Positions 63,996 through 64,000 of a stretch of DNA of 64,000 bases are shown in pieces. How positions within the stretch are numbered: the first letter of the stretch is position 1; each line of letters starts with the position of its first letter. The DNA is taken from positions 45,475-109,474 of the forward strand of contig CAJTTT010000003.1 of NCBI GenBank assembly GCA_910579285.1, in the 5' to 3' direction. The translations under genes were made by a program, and so were the position numbers. This DNA is from an uncultured Lachnospiraceae bacterium. GTDB lineage: Bacteria > Bacillota > Clostridia > Lachnospirales > Lachnospiraceae. A model generated the notes under the pieces. The model was not told the DNA's origin. It saw nothing but the letters and a program-made list of their open reading frames with translations, and searched no databases.

Positions 63996-64000
63996 TTGGT

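Overview
The window looks like chromosomal DNA of a Gram-positive anaerobe of the Clostridia, most likely a Lachnospiraceae gut bacterium. The reasons are strong AGGAGG-type ribosome sites, TTGACA/TATAAT promoters, lipoproteins, moderate GC, and family content typical of that group: an Lsa/CplR-type ABC-F protein, FapA/DUF342, DUF3021-LytTR, DUF4432, MntP, FeoAB and large secreted glycan hydrolases. This is inferred from gene content, not from a database match. I found no rRNA, tRNA, CRISPR array or insertion sequence.

Layout. 1-9.4 kb: an ECF sigma factor, a membrane-bound XRE regulator, an acidic helical protein, an ABC-F ribosome-protection gene with a clear attenuator leader (three-codon leader peptide plus terminator just before the gene), a cupin/aminopeptidase P/MntP operon, a LytTR-DUF3021 pair and a class II aldolase. 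9.4-14.9 kb: a sugar ABC transporter operon on the minus strand (ATPase, two permeases, binding protein, then an OB-fold-like lipoprotein with its own promoter). 14.9-22.3 kb: an accessory patch that looks AT-richer, with an FRG-domain protein divergent from a two-gene Septu-like defence system (ATPase plus HNH nuclease), an AI-2E-type membrane protein, a small regulator, flavodoxin genes and a broken DUF1016 nuclease gene. 22.3-26.3 kb: a Na/Pi cotransporter behind a KdpD/KdpE-like two-component pair, then a DtxR-family regulator.

26.3-37.7 kb: a secreted protein of about 2570 residues with a GH53 endo-galactanase domain, carbohydrate-binding modules and many C-terminal repeats, preceded by a promoter with a double LacI-type operator; then feoA-feoB with palindromic operators. 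36.8-42.6 kb: a PocR-AraC regulator divergent from a sugar operon (FucI-like isomerase, FGGY kinase, DUF4432), then a class D beta-lactamase-like gene that has lost its catalytic serine segment. 42.8-50 kb: two chemoreceptors, an uncharacterised membrane protein, an AlkD-like repair protein, a GNAT acetyltransferase and a MalY/PatB-type lyase. 50-57 kb: a phage-type amidase, a small orphan protein, cutC, a YbaK-type deacylase, a GH36 alpha-galactosidase, and a MerR regulator divergent from a MATE exporter with a 19-bp-spacer promoter.

57-64 kb: FapA, a NYN-domain protein, a small membrane protein, a MotA/TolQ plus OmpA stator-like pair resembling ZorAB, and, five bases downstream, an OmpR-type response regulator and histidine kinase. 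The stator/two-component arrangement, the ABC-F leader and the Septu-FRG patch are the parts most worth following up. GH53, GH36 and possibly the sugar transporter could together serve galactan or galactoside use, but they are separate transcription units.
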